From Allomyces arbusculus (taxonomy: Eukaryota; Blastocladiomycota; Blastocladiomycetes; Blastocladiales; Blastocladiaceae), in assembly GCA_027604705.1 (NCBI GenBank), contig JADHYV010000011.1, positions 62,001 through 126,000 on the forward strand: a stretch of DNA of 64,000 nucleotides, given 5' to 3'. The notes under the pieces were generated by a model, which was given only the letters and a program-made list of their open reading frames with translations, was not told the DNA's origin and searched no databases. Positions 22,558-34,421 of this stretch are shown here, one piece after another. Made by a program: the position numbers and the translations under genes. How positions within the stretch are numbered: the first letter of the stretch is position 1; each line of letters starts with the position of its first letter.

Positions 22558-24642
22558 ATGGCAACCTACTCGGCGCGCGACTCGCAGCGCGGTCGCGCTC
22601 AAATTGTGCCCGCATCCTACCGTTACACGCCGCTCAAACCCGTCAACAAAGACCGGATTTCCTATTTTTACGATTGCGATGTCTCGGAAATCCATTACGG
22701 GGTAGGGTGCATCATGGTCTCACGATGGTCGGCTGTTCATTGTGAGCGAATGATAAAATTCCGGGCTCGCGATGGTTGAGCAGAGCTGACGTGGTGGCCC
22801 TCCTCTTCTCCGTCGCTCGCGATGGTGGTCGTCTACTCGCAACGGTCATGTAGAGCCAACACCCAATGAAGCCGCAGCGTATGGCGCTCACGCACGACCT
22901 CGTCATGTGCTACGGCCTTCACGAACGCTTGCAGATGTTTGAACCCCGACTCGCGACCGAAGAGGAGATGAAGCAGTTCCACATTTCCGACTACATTGAC
23001 TTTTTGCGCTAGTACGGTCGCATTTCTCGGTGGTCGTGCTGCTGCTCATGACGGACAGGAAGACTGATGCGCGGATTGCGGTCGCGGTGCGCACATTCAG
23101 CGTCACGCCGCACAACATGCACGCGTTCAAGGACCAGCTGCAAGAATACAATGTCGGCGACGACTGTCCGATTTTCGAGGGACTTTACAAGTTTTGCCGC
23201 ATCTCGTCGGGCGGGTCGATTGAGGCCGCGCGCAAGATCAACCGTGGCGAGTCGGATATCGCCATCAACTGGTCGGGCGGCCTGCATCACGCGAAAAAAG
23301 TCGAGGCGTCTGGGTTCTGCTACGTCAACGACATTGTACTGGCGATCATGGAGCTGCTGCGGTGCGTTTGCCGATTTTCGATGCTTGAATGGGTGAAGAA
23401 TGCGTGACCGAGCCCGTATTGACGTCTCTCGACGTTGGATCGTGATTCCAGGTACCACCAGCGCGTCGTCTACGTTGACATTGATGTGCACCACGGCGAC
23501 GGCGTACAAGACGCGTTCTACATGACCAACCGCGTTCTGACCGTGTCGTTCCATCGCTACGGACCGACAAGCGATGGCCACGACTTTTTCCCAGGTCTGT
23601 CCACTTTCATGTCGTCGTCTCCTTCCACTCCTATCAATCGACTGTGGTCCTTACCTCATCTCTCTTTGAAACAGGAACGGGCTCGCTTGAGCAGCACGGC
23701 GAGGACGAGGGTAAGTACCACGCGGTCAACGTCCCGCTCAAGGCCGGTATGGACGACACGGCCTACGTGGCCCTCTTCAAGCAAGTCATGGACCGTGTCA
23801 TGGAAGTCTACCGCCCGGGCGCGATTGTCATGCAATGCGGCGCCGACTCGCTCGGGTGCGACCGGCTCGGGTGCTTTTGCCTGTCGATCAAGGGCCACGG
23901 GCAGTGTGTGGCCCACATGAAGCGGCACAACGTGCCGATGGTGGTGCTCGGCGGCGGCGGGTATACGGTGCCCAACGTCGCGCGGTGCTGGGCCTACGAG
24001 ACGGGTCTGCTGGTCGACGCCGACTTGCCCAACAAGATCCCGCCGCACGCAAACGCCTCGTTCTACCGGCCCGACTTCACGCTGTTCCCGAAAATCCAGG
24101 ACCAGCTGCGCAACGAAAACTCGCAGGACGATATTGCTCGGATTCGCACCGCCGTGTTTGAGCAGCTGCAGCACCTCGAGCATGCGCCGTCGGTGCAAAT
24201 GCACGCGATCCCACCCGAAATTGACGGATTGACCGAGGACGGGTGGGCCGAGTACCGCGACAAGCTCGCTGACCAGCAGGCCGACCTCGATGCGCGCGTG
24301 CGGCTCGGTGTGATTGCCGCGGCACGGCCACAGACGCAGGCCGCTGCGCGGTACGCCGAGAACGAGTTGTATGCTGACGAGGCCGACCAGGACGGCGATT
24401 TTGATGGCATGGATGTGGAGGACGACGAGGACGATGGGAGAGCCATGGACGTGGATATGAACGGCTCGCCGGGTGGACAAGGAAGGGAACACGCGCGCGA
24501 GTCGTCGACGGCCAGCGACGCCGTCTTTGGGTGGGCGGATCTCGCGGGGTTGCAAGAGTCGGTCGCGAACGGCGGCTTGCAGTCTGCGCACCCGCACGCC
24601 CCGGCGGGTGGGGGCGCACACTTGGGCTTGTCCGGGCCGTGA
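22558..24642 (+). CDS. HOS2: Class I histone deacetylase, HDAC3/HOS2 type
   Basis: Zinc-dependent lysine deacetylase acting on histone tails in a co-repressor or SET3-type complex (role by family). Exons 22558-22701, 22854-23011, 23101-23361, 23452-23594 and 23675-24642 give about 557 residues. Visible signatures are [34 protein letters not shown] with the active-site His pair, [12 protein letters not shown] with zinc ligands, [14 protein letters not shown] and [24 protein letters not shown] and the DRLGCF context match HDAC3/HOS2 better than RPD3. A short insertion (PTSDGHD) lies before FFPG. After about residue 440 the tail is acidic and disordered. The intron 1 donor is GTAGGG and intron 4 GTCTGT, both unusual here, but they restore exact family spacing. 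The 3' end abuts a gene read from the other strand. Confidence 0.93.
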
Positions 24643-24699
24643 GCGACCTCTCGCCCGGCTTCCTGACGCGCACGGCTCGTGCCCGGACCACCTGGTGCA

Positions 24700-25113
24700 G
24701 GGCACGTCGATGGACCAGCTGGTAATGAGCTGGTCCGTGTAGATCTCATTTCCGTATTCGACACACCATTCATTTTCAGCCGCTGTTGGCATCCAAATCG
24801 GCCCCACGTTGGACTGTCGCGAGGTCAGCCTACGTCGAAAGCCCTCGAGTTCGTTGCGAACCTCGGGCGTAACGTCGTGGCGCATCTTGGTCAACCATGG
24901 CGTCAAATTCGACCCTTTCGAATTGAATTTGCGCGACGTCGAACCCGCCGCACGACGCGCACGACGCTTCTTCTCGCCTCCCTTGCGTGCGTGTCAAAGA
25001 GTCCTTCGACCATCATGGCGCGTGGTGCGAGCATGCACGCGCGACTTGTTGGCCTCGTTTCGCCACTTCTGGTTGTCGGCGACGTTGTCGCGGGCGTGCA
25101 ACCGGCCCCGCAT
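24700..25113 (-). CDS. Possible small basic protein gene facing the deacetylase 3' end
   Basis: A minus-strand reading starting at the ATG at 25113 has codon use like real genes here: MRGRLHARDNVADNQKWRN, then after a likely intron (donor GTGCAT near 25038) GGEKKRRARRAAGSTSRKF and SNLTPWLTKMRHDVTPEVRN, then ELEGFRRRLTSRQSNVGPIW. The product would be small and basic, possibly organellar or nucleolar. The 3' end is unresolved: the frame stays open into the deacetylase coding region, so either a terminal intron or antisense overlap is needed. The lower coordinate given is only approximate. I cannot assign a family. Confidence 0.35.
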
Positions 25114-25453
25114 CGCGCAAACTGCTCGGTGGCGACGCGCGAGTGAGCCTCTGCGCGCATTCTATCTCGTGAAAAATTCAAAACCACGAGGGCAGAAGAC
25201 AACGGCGAGGCGACGTTCGCGCTGGCAGGGTCCTGTCGGTCAAAAAAAATTGACCAAGAGAGTTGTGGCGTGCCTAAGTTTTGTCTGACCCTTTGCACTC
25301 CCGTCTCAATCGAATAAAGCTCGCCAGCGCCCCCGCCGTCCATTGCTCCTCTCACCCACCTACTTGCACATTGTCAATCCCACCCTGCTCGCGTCCCCAT
25401 ACGTCGAGCAGCTCGCCATCCAAGAACAACCCTCCAACTCGCTCCTCGCTCCG
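25114..25453. other. Intergenic, probable divergent promoter
   Basis: 340 bp between the possible start at 25113 (minus) and the PH-protein start at 25454 (plus). An open plus-strand frame begins with TTG at 25343 but has no ATG until 25454. Confidence 0.4.
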
Positions 25454-27937
25454 ATGACCGGCCCGCTCGACGTGATTCTGCCCTCGCTGCCGCCCAAGGA
25501 CAGCCCCGTGCTCGGCATGGCCGTGCCCGCGACCGAGGACGAGGCCGTCGTTGCTGACGCTGCTGCTGCCCCGGCGCCTGCCGCCGAGGCTGCTTCTGAG
25601 GAGAAGGCCGCCGCCAAGGAGCTCGCCAAGGACCCTGCCGAGACGCCCGCGGCCACCGAGGAGGCCGAGAAGCCCGCGGCCGACGCCGAGCCCGCGGCCA
25701 AGGAGGAGGAGACTGCTGCCGAGGAGACGCTCGCGGCGCCCGCAGCCGCTGAGGTGCCCAAGAAGAAGAAGAACCGGCTGAGCTTGAACGTGTTCCGCCG
25801 CGCGCCCAAGCCGGCGCCCGAGACGGCTGCTGCCGCTGCTGGTACGCTTTTAATTTCCGTGTAATTTGGGGTGGGGGTGACCGTTAGTGGTCGCTCGCAA
25901 CGACTTGTCGACCATGGCCGGTGGCGTGCGTGCTGTGGCCATGGCCAATTTGCGGCGCGCACGCCACGCTTCGTGCCCGCGCTCCACCACCACCACCACC
26001 ACCAGCAGCAGCACGCATCGCACCGCGTCGCGGGCCAGCAGTGGGTCGTGGTGGTTGGGGGTGGTGGTGGCCGTGAGTGCGCGTTCAAAGTGCGGACGCC
26101 ACGCCATGCAAGCGTCACGTCGCGAAAATGGCGCGTCTGCCTTCTTCGCGGTCGTTCGGGTGCGAAAAGGCAACTGTGCGACCGCATTGCGGGGGCCTCG
26201 AATGGCTTGACACGCCCAACCCTAACCTTGCCTCGCACCTTCTCTCACTCACCGTTTGATCCCTTCCTGATCACAGAGCCCGCTGCTGCTGCCGAGGAGC
26301 CCGCTTCCGCCGCCGCCGAGTCGTCGGAGCCCGCCGCCGAGGCCGACGCTGCCGAGGCCGCAACGCGCGAGGTTGCCGCCGCAGAGTCCGCCGAGACCAA
26401 GGTCAAGTCGCCGATTGCCTCAACCTTCTCGCGCCTGTTTGGCAAGGCCAACAAGAAGGCCGCGCCCGCCGAGGAGACCGTTGCCGCTGCGGTTGAGCCG
26501 GTTGAGGAGGCCAAGGAGGACGAGGCCAAGCCCGCCGCAGCCGAGGAGGAGGCCAAGCCTGCTGAGGAGATCAAGCCCGCTGAGGAGACCGAGACCGAGG
26601 CCAAGGCCGTCGAGGAGGCGCCCGCCGCTGCCGAGGAGGCCGCAGAGGCCGCGCCCAAGGCCGCCGACGAGCCGGTGACGCCCGAGGAGCACAAGAAGGA
26701 GAAGCTCGGGTTCCTCGACCGCTTGACGCACACGCTCCTGCGCGGCGGGCACAAGGCCGAGACCGAGCAGCAGCCCGCTGAGGCGTCGCGCGCCGTCGAG
26801 GCTGAGGTGGAGGCTCCCGCGGCCGCTGCCGAGGAGGAGGCCAAGCCCGAGGAGACGCCCGCGGCCAAGGAGGAAGAGGTCAAGGCCGAGGAGGAGGCCG
26901 TGGCCAAGCCCGCCGAGGAGGAGGCCGTCGCGACCAAGGACGTTGAGGTCGAGGAGCCCAAGGAAGAGACTGGGTTCCTTACCAAGCTCACGCAGACGCT
27001 GCGCCGCTCGTTCCACCCAGCCGCGCCCGCCGCGCCGGCTGCCGATGCGGAGGCCGAGGCCAAGCCAGCCGCCGAGGAGGCCGCGGAGCCCGCTCAGGAG
27101 GTGGTCGAGGGCGAGGTTGTGAGCGACGCTGAGCCCGCTGCCGCCGCCGCGACCCCCGCGCCCGCGCCGGCCCCCAAGGCCCTTGGTCTGCGCAAGCGCT
27201 TGACGCTGTTCCGCACGGGCAAGGCCGCCGACGAGTCGGCCGACGATGAGGCTGCGTCCCCCGCCTCCGAGACCACCGCCGCCGCGCCCGCGGAACCCGC
27301 CGAGACCCCCGTTGTCTCGGGCTACCTACTCAAGACGGCGTCGCTGACGCGGTCCGTCTCGCGCCGGCACTTTGCGCTCTACGCGTCATCGGCAACGATT
27401 GCCTTGCGCCACCACTCGGCTGACGCGGTGACCAAGACCTACCAGCTCGTTGCCGACTCGACGGTGAACGTGCCCGCTGAGACCCGGCTCGAGTTTGAGT
27501 TTGACGTGATGGTTGCCGGCCAGGCGCTCGGTAAGGCGCTCAAACCGCTGCGTCTCGTCGCGAGCTCGCCCGCCGAGCGGATCAAGTGGATCGAGGCCAT
27601 GCAGGCCGTCGTCACGCCGCTGCGCGAAAAGGCCGAGGCCGAGAAGAAGGCTGCCGAGGAAGCCAAGGCCGCCGAGGAGGCTGCTGCCGCCGCTGCGGCC
27701 ACGCGCGAAATCGAGGAGACGCAGGAGCCCGCACCCGCCGTCGAGCTGACAGTCGTCGACGCCGAGCTGCTCGACAAGGAGGTGCCGGAGATTGATGCGT
27801 CGGTCGAGGCTGAGATTGTCGTCGAAGACGCGCAGGAGGACGCGCCCGCCGCCGCCGCTGTTGAGGAGGCCGCGCCCAAGGCCGTCGAACCGGCATCCGA
27901 GGAGGCCGCGCCTGAGGCCGCGCCGGCAGCCGTCTAA
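25454..27937 (+). CDS. Ala/Glu/Lys-rich repeat protein with C-terminal PH domain
   Basis: Exons 25454-25841 and 26277-27937 (phase 1) give about 682 residues; the 435-nt intron is long for this window. Most of the protein is Ala/Glu/Lys/Pro-rich linker, probably disordered or helical. Set in it are five short basic-hydrophobic modules: KKKNRLSLNVFRRAPK, SPIASTFSRLFGKANKK, LGFLDRLTHTLLRGGHK, TGFLTKLTQTLRRSFHP and LGLRKRLTLFRTGKAA. Near nt 27315-27620 is a pleckstrin-homology domain (GYLLKTASLTRSVSRRHFAL start, then PAERIKWIEAMQAVV with the C-terminal helix Trp). An Ala/Glu-rich tail follows. Fission yeast Meu6 has a similar PH plus acidic-repeat layout as I recall, but that is uncertain. I infer a peripheral membrane or cortex protein binding lipid through the PH domain and the modules. 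Confidence 0.75.
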
Positions 27938-28620
27938 AAGCTGCTTGCCGTTTCCTTCGTTCGACGATAGATGCTCTGATCCGGTTTTTTGAATTTTGCT
28001 CACCCTCCGGAGTCGACAGTGCGGCACGGTTGCTGCCAATTTTTTATTTTTGATATTTTGAATGTCGCCGTTTCCAACTTGTGCCCCATTTGCTGTCCAT
28101 TTCCCCAAGCCGTACCACCATTGCGCGCAATTGCCGCCGTGCTGTTGTATCTCTTGCAACAATGCTTCTTCGTGAATTGTCACTTTGGTCGTGCGACGAC
28201 CGCGAGAGCGCGTGTGAGGAATGATCGAATCGTAGCTGACCGTGTCCTTGCTGTCTCATCTTCACTACCACCATTATTGTCGTGCACAAATATTCTGTGC
28301 ACGACCGGGGCGTGCCCATCTTCGTGTTGTCATCGCTCGAACTGAGCGCTTGCTCGCAGTCCGCAATTCGACAGGGGGATTTGTCAACACAGCGGACGAT
28401 TTATTCCCAAGTTCTGCTCAGTTAAACGATGATCACAACGGGATCAACACTGGGCCAGCAGAAGCGTTCAAGCAAGAAAAGCACACGATCAAGCGTGAGG
28501 AGCGCAAGCAAAAGAAGTGTCACTCAACAACAAAGCACCGCCCAAATATCATCTCTAGCAATAAAAAAATAAAGACAAAATTTCAAAGCAAAAGCGCGAA
28601 AATTCTCCCATTCGACGACA
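27938..28620. other. Convergent intergenic region
   Basis: About 680 bp between two 3' ends. AT-rich stretches near 28035-28060 and 28560-28600 (AATAAAAAAATAAAG type, also usable as a minus-strand trailer) fit polyadenylation regions. No gene seen. Confidence 0.45.
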
Positions 28621-30403
28621 TCAATGGTACGCATGCTGCCCATGCCCCGGCGCCGACGGCGGCGGCACCGGGTCCACCGGCATTGCGCGGCGTACCGTCG
28701 CGGGCGGCGACGGAAACGACGCTTCAGCCGTGACCATCCTGGGTTCGGGTGGCGAGCTAGCCGCGACCAACGCATTCAAGTGCGCGAGCCGCTGCGTCCA
28801 GGACCCTTCCCCCGCATCCCACGCGGGCGCCATGACACTGTGCAGTGCCATGGCCGCGGACCGCGCCGTGACTGCGGCCGCTGCAGCGGCAGCAGCCATA
28901 TCCGCAGGCATCGGCGGTAATGGCGGCAAGTCGACAGCGGAGGCCGGCGGTAAGTGCACGGCCGTGGCCACGGCAAAGTCAGCAGGGGACGTGAACGATT
29001 TGCGGCGCGGGTTGGCCGAGCCGATTGGGTGCAGTTGGTCCGGGATCGCGTAGGATGCGGAACGGGTCGTGAGTGACCGGTGTAGGAGCGACGAGCCAGT
29101 GGTGGTTGCGGTCGATGCGGCGGTGGTGGGGGCGGCAGCGGGTAGAATTGAGAGAACGGCAGGTGAACGCGCGGCCGCGAGTGTGACCGACGAGGTCGCG
29201 CCGGAACTCGGGCGTGGGGTGCCGAGGTACAGCGTCATGTCCTGCTCGGACGTGGCGTGGTGCGACATGACGCCGTTGTCCTCGTCGCCGTCGTGGTCGT
29301 GATGCCGTGCGCATTCCGTCGCGTGGCCGTGGTCGGCGGATGGGTGGATGGGCGGGAGCATGGGCGCGGGGACGGAACTGGGAAACGGTGGAGGTGTTGC
29401 CGGTGCTAGCGGCGGTGCCCTGGGTGTCGGCGCGCGCTCCGAAGACGGTCCAGCAGAAGATGCGGGAGCTGTCGGTCCCGCAATCGCGACCAGCGCCGAT
29501 GTGACGTGTTTGACGGCGGGCGTCCAGAGCATCGTGTCTTCGAGCGCGAGCGCGGCCGCACACGCGTCGGCAACAGCGTGCGCGTTACGGCGTTCTTCGG
29601 CGACAACGCGATCGAAGTGGTCGTTGCGCACAACCTCGAGCGTCGTGGCAGCGCGTGCCAGGTCGCGTAGAGTGCTTTGGTACGCGTCGACGTCGCGTGT
29701 CACGAGCTTGGCCGCGCGCCCCTTGGCCTTTTCGAGGTTTTGCAGGTGCTGAGCGTGGTGCCGGTGCGCCTTCTTGTATTCGTTGGCGGCGAGCTTGAGG
29801 TTCGACTTGTGGCTTACGAGATTGGCGCGCAGCGGCGCGTCGAATTGGGCGTCCATCAAGGTCGACTAGGGGGTGGAGAAGGTTAAGGACAGTGGTCAGA
29901 ACGAGAAATACTGGGTGAACATGGATGGGTGTGGAAGTAACGACGCACAATCGACTCGATTCCATCGGCCAGAATGCGCTCAAGCTCGGCGAGCTGGCGG
30001 ATGGCCGTCACTACCAACATTGGTCATGTTTCCCATCAGCACTCATCAGCACTCAGACCAACGTTGCATTTTTCGTGGAACAACCACCAGGCAACGTACA
30101 ATTGTGCTGCCCATCAGCCCCGACCGCCGTCTGGACCGCCGCATCAAACTCGAGCAATGCCTCGGAAAAGGCGCGTGCCGGTTTGACAACCGCGCGCAGA
30201 GCCAGGCGGAGTACGCTCGACGTTTTCAAAATGGCCTTGTACGCGTCCTTGGCCGCGCGCAATTCGGCCACTGCAATTGTTGCAATGACATGGCGGCCCG
30301 AGTGCGCGGCCGATGAGGTGCTGGCATGCGACGCATCCACAACGTGCGGGGCGGCAGCGGCTGCACCTGCCGCTCCTGGTGGGCGAGCACAGGTGACGAC
30401 CAT
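28621..30403 (-). CDS. I-BAR/IMD-like membrane-curvature protein (tentative)
   Basis: Exons 30403-30100, 30010-29949 and 29865-28621 (phases 1 and 0) give about 536 residues. The first 230 residues are helical and charged: AELRAAKDAYKAILKTSSV, FSEALLEFDAAVQ, RQLAELERILADGIESI, then LRANLVSHKSNLKLAANEYK, AHRHHAQHLQNLEKAKGR and a final helix RNDHFDRVVAEERRNAH. This layout, with a DYKK-like NEYKKAHR segment and a late EERR helix, resembles the IMD/BAR fold of MTSS/IRSp53 and related fungal proteins, which bend the plasma membrane. The C-terminal half is Pro/Ser/Ala-rich and disordered, with no SH3 or WH2 domain recognised. The 62-nt middle exon is supported by phase and by continuing the helix. 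A generic BAR or other coiled-coil protein remains possible. Confidence 0.55.
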
Positions 30404-32294
30404 GGCACAGTCGGCGTCCTGGGCTGGTCAGAGTCGGTGTCGAGGGTCGTGGAGCAGTGATGCTATTTGAAAAGCTGAAAGTGGCCGTTCTTGCTCGCAG
30501 CAGAGCGGCGCGAGAGTTGCCTGGTTGGGATGGTTGGAATGCGCGCGCTTGCTGCAGGAAAAGGCGGCCCGGTCGGTCGCGTGTACGGAGAAGCTGCGTC
30601 CGTGGAGAGGGGTCGGTTGGGCTCGTGCCAGGTGACGCTGACCAAACGCAGAGGCGCGCAAGCAAGGGTCGAGGGTCGCAGCTGGCGCGAAGGTTGCGTC
30701 GCGGGAAGGGCAGGCGAACGACGGAGCAGCTGGCAGGGAACTGCAGTTGGCTGATCACAGCTGCAAAAAGTCAAGGCGCGACCCGCTGCTGCAGCCGCAC
30801 GTGAGTGGCACGGCGCTTCGCTGGGATGCCGAACGGATGGCGAGAGTGGCGAGCAGGAGGACGGCTTGCAAGATATCTTGACCTTGGCCCTGGGATACTG
30901 ATTGGATGCGATGGAGTTGGCCACGAAGCCGCCGCGCGCCGCGCACCCGCGATGAGCACGCGCCGGGCAACGGACGCGCGCGCGCATGTTGGAGCAAAAA
31001 TATAGTGCGTCGCGTGTCGCCGCAGGATGCTGTCGCCGCGACGGCGGAGCGGGTGTCTCGGCACGTCGTTCAGCTGGTCCAGCCAGCTATGCTTTCTTGG
31101 CCTGACTGGGTTCGAATGAGGACAAGCGCAGGTCGGCGACCGCCAAACAGGGCCCTGGGTTGGGAGAGGTAACCGGGAGCGCGGAACCGTACGTGAGCAC
31201 GGCGCAGTTTGCCAACCAAAAAAGCGCGAGCGTGAAGTTCTGTGCTCCACTCATGGCCGCTGTGAGATCCGGGGCACAGCGTGCGCGGGAGCGCGGCGTA
31301 CGTTGCGGGAACCAGAGAGCCGGCCCGCGGGGGAGTTCATGGAGGGTTCGCGGTGGATGCTGGTTGGTGTGCAACGGTTGGGCAAGCAGCGGCAGGCCAC
31401 GGGCCCAGCAAGCAGGCTGCAGGCAGGAAGCGGCATTTGGCGGAGAGGTGGCAACATCCGAAAGCCGGGAGCGGCGACCTGGCGAGGTGCGTAGATGTGT
31501 ATTCTCGGGCTGTTTTATGCTTGCTTGCGCCTGGGCGACTTGTCCTCGTCGCTCCGCTGGTCGTCGCCTCCCCTCTCCTGTCGGCATCGCGCAACCTGCT
31601 GCACAGCGACCCAACAACCGACGCTGTGTGCTCGCTGGCCCGCCCCGGGCGCCCGCTCTCTCCAGCTCCCGCCAACCCACGCTCAAGTGCCCCAGTCCGC
31701 GCCCGCGAAACCGTCCCGACCAGACGCTTCAGACCTCATTCTCCTCGCTTGGACCACCGAACTCAAGTATCAGGAGACTGTCACCAACCGCTCCACGCTC
31801 GTTCTCAGCCAACAACGACGGCAGCAGCGACCTGGAAACGACTCGGCAGCGACTCGACCAGTCTCTTATCGGTCAGCAACGGCCCGGTTCGGCAACCGAA
31901 CACTACGCGGCATCGACGACGCAGATCCTCGCCTCTCGATACCCTCGAAGCGCTTGGCTGCATCTCTTGGACCGGCTCGATACGGCTCGCCACGGCGCTG
32001 GTCGATGGCGGACCGATTTCCAGGAATAACCCTGATTGGACGCACACTCTCCACACCCTTCGACCTCGATTAAACCTCACGTACGTCTCCCTATGCTCTG
32101 TCGATATCCGCGAAGCGAGGTGGCAAATACGGTCGTCTTGGCGTGTTCGAAAGAGCCAGTCTGGCGTTCTGAGGGCTCCTGGTCGGACTGGTGGCCAGAG
32201 CCCGCTTATTCTGTTTGCGCTGTGTCTCGTGCTTGTCTGCAAGGCATTCTCGCTGACCATGCGACTTCGTGGTCGGTTACTGCAGCACGCAACC
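30404..32294. promoter_or_regulatory. Long divergent region upstream of I-BAR-like and MADS-box genes
   Basis: About 1.9 kb between divergent starts. It probably holds both promoters and a long MADS-gene leader. Open frames on both strands look like GC shadows, except for a possible 55-residue gene at 31087-31254 listed separately. Confidence 0.4.
31087..31254 (-). CDS. Possible 55-residue single-pass membrane protein
   Basis: From the ATG at 31254 (context GGCCATGAG) a 55-residue reading gives an N-terminal hydrophobic helix (FTLALFWLANCAVLTYGSAL) and a hydrophilic tail ending SFEPSQAKKA. An alternative is an intron at the GTACGG after the hydrophobic segment. Many small organelle or ER membrane subunits look like this, but I cannot match a family. 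It sits in an otherwise empty 1.9-kb region. Confidence 0.3.
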   Translation of the reverse strand: MSGAQNFTLALFWLANCAVLTYGSALPVTSPNPGPCLAVADLRLSSFEPSQAKKA

Positions 32295-34421
32295 ATGGGC
32301 CGACGCAAGATCAAAATTGAGCTCATTCCGGGCGAACGGACGCGCCAAGCGACGTTTATCAAGCGGCGCATGGGCATCATGAAAAAGGCCTACGAGCTGG
32401 CCGAGCTGTGCGGGTGCCAAATCGGCATGCTCATCTTTTCCTCGTCGGGCAAGGTACTCTCTTGCATGCATGGCTCTCTTTTGGTTGCTTGGTCACTGGT
32501 TCCCAGTCCCTGATCGCGTCTCTCGTTCCGTTCCTGCAGCTCTTTGAATTCTCGTCGACTGGCGACCTCGACTCGATCTTGTTGCGGTACGCCGAATACA
32601 CGCAGCCGCACGAGATTCGCACCAGTCGTCATGTGCGTGCTCTTCTTGCCGTTTTTGCATGGTCGGTGCGCGCGTTGCTGACGTTTTGGTCGTCGTCGCT
32701 AGTACAAGGAACCCGGATTCCAAGATACGCACGTCGGCGCGACCACCGCGCACGCCGACGCGGATTCCGACGACGACGACGATATGGAGCAGGACGTGCC
32801 ATTATCGGCCACGGATCCGGCTCCGCCGCGTGCCCTACCGACCCCAGCAGCCGCCCCTGCGTCGCAACCCGCACAGAACGGCGCGTCTGCTCAGCAGCAG
32901 GAGCAGCAGCAGCAGCAGCAGCAGTCGCAACAACTGCAACAGCAATCGCAGCTACCTGTCGGCATTGCTCCACCGCCAGCAACAGCACCCTGTCCCGTGC
33001 CCGGACATGGTCCCGATGCTCACCACCGAGTACCAGGCCATGGCGCGCAGTACGCAAACGGTACCGCGCCTCCGACGCACCGGCACGCGCCCTCGGGCCA
33101 TTCGGGCTATTACCAGGACTCGCGGCCAACGGCTACTCCGCAGCATCTGCATCCGCACGCGCAGCACCCGGCTCCTCTGCTGCATCCATTGGCTGGGCCG
33201 TTTGCGCCCGCACCCGCGCCTGCGCCGCCGTCGCATGCTCATGGGCCGCCGGCGCACGTTCATGGCCCACCGCACGCTGGTGAGGGGCCGCAAAACTATC
33301 ATCATCCCCACTACTACCCGCATCCGCCGCCGCCAGTGGAGACTGCGCCTCCGTATTCTCATCCTCCTCCACCGGGGTACTACCCTCATCCCCACACTCA
33401 CGTGGCGCCGTATCCCGCTCACGGCCCGATCACGGGTGCTCCGCATCATGCCCCTTATGCTCCACCACCACCACCTCATTGTCGGCCGTACGACGCCTAC
33501 CACGACGCGCCGCGGTCGGCCCCGCCAGGTCCCGCACCGCGCCCACAGAGTTGGCCGTATGCGCCGACCGATGTGCCGTCGCGGTTCATTGACCCGCACC
33601 CGCACATGACGCCTGGCAGTCCGCTTTCGACCATGGCCGCACAAATGGACCCGTCGCGCACCGTCCACTCGCCCGTCCTGAAACGGTCCGCGTCAGACAT
33701 GTTGGACGCTGCCGAGGCCGCAGCGCTCGCGCGCGGCGGTGCGCCCACGACCAACGAGCCGCGGTCGGCAAGCAAGCGCAAACCGCCGCCGTTCGCGTCC
33801 AAGCAGCCATTCTCGCTGCGGCTGCAGATTCCGACCCCGACGTCGGCCGGGCCCACATCGGCGCGTGCCGATGTCCCGGCGAGTGCCGGGAGCACTTATT
33901 CGCCGCACCATATTGGCGCATCGACGACCCCGGTGCACCCGCCGCACGACCATGCCCCGATCGCCGCCGCGTCGCCGACCGTGATCCCGGCCTCGCCGCA
34001 TGCCCAACTTCCGCCGCCGCAGCCGCCGCTCCCGCACCCGCACCCGGCCGCCGCGTCCTCGTCGTCGGCGGCGCCGCGCGGGTCGCCGCAGACACGGCTT
34101 GCACCGCTACTGCACGTGAGTTCGCCGACCTGGCGGCATCTCGGATCGTCGCCGATGCTTCCGTCCCCCGCGTCGGCCGCCGCGCCCGCTGACCGGCCGT
34201 TGCCGCCGCCCGCGAGTACCGTCCCGTTCCCTTCGCCGGGGAGGTCGTTGCACGCGCACCATGTGCCGCCGTTGTCGGCGCATTCGCCACTCGCGCAGGG
34301 CGCGCCGTATGCAAGATTGCGCGGGTCACCGCCGTCGGGGCTCGTGGGGACGAGGCCGCCGTCGGTCCCCGGCGAGACGACCGTAGCGCCGGGCGATTTG
34401 GGGCGCCATGATCTCCGGTAG
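32295..34421 (+). CDS. MADS-box transcription factor, MEF2/RLM1 type
   Basis: DNA-binding regulator, in yeasts a target of the cell-wall-integrity MAP kinase (role by family). Exons 32295-32453, 32540-32632 and 32703-34421, both introns in phase 0, give about 656 residues. Residues 1-58 are the MADS domain: MGRRKIKIELIPGERTRQ, then ATFIKRRMGIMKKAYELAEL and IGMLIFSSSGKLFEF. MGRRKI and the following YAEYTQPHEIRTSRH segment mark the MEF2-type (type II) class, not SRF. The rest is disordered: an acidic patch at nt 32760-32780, a polyglutamine tract at nt 32895-32945, then His/Pro-rich sequence. No separate activation domain is identifiable. The ATG at 32295 opens the canonical domain, so the start is firm; the upstream in-frame extension is leader. 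Confidence 0.92.

Noticed and set aside
26420-27016. Leu/Gly-rich minus-strand frame
   Set aside because: Complement of the Ala/Glu/Lys repeats of the PH-domain protein.
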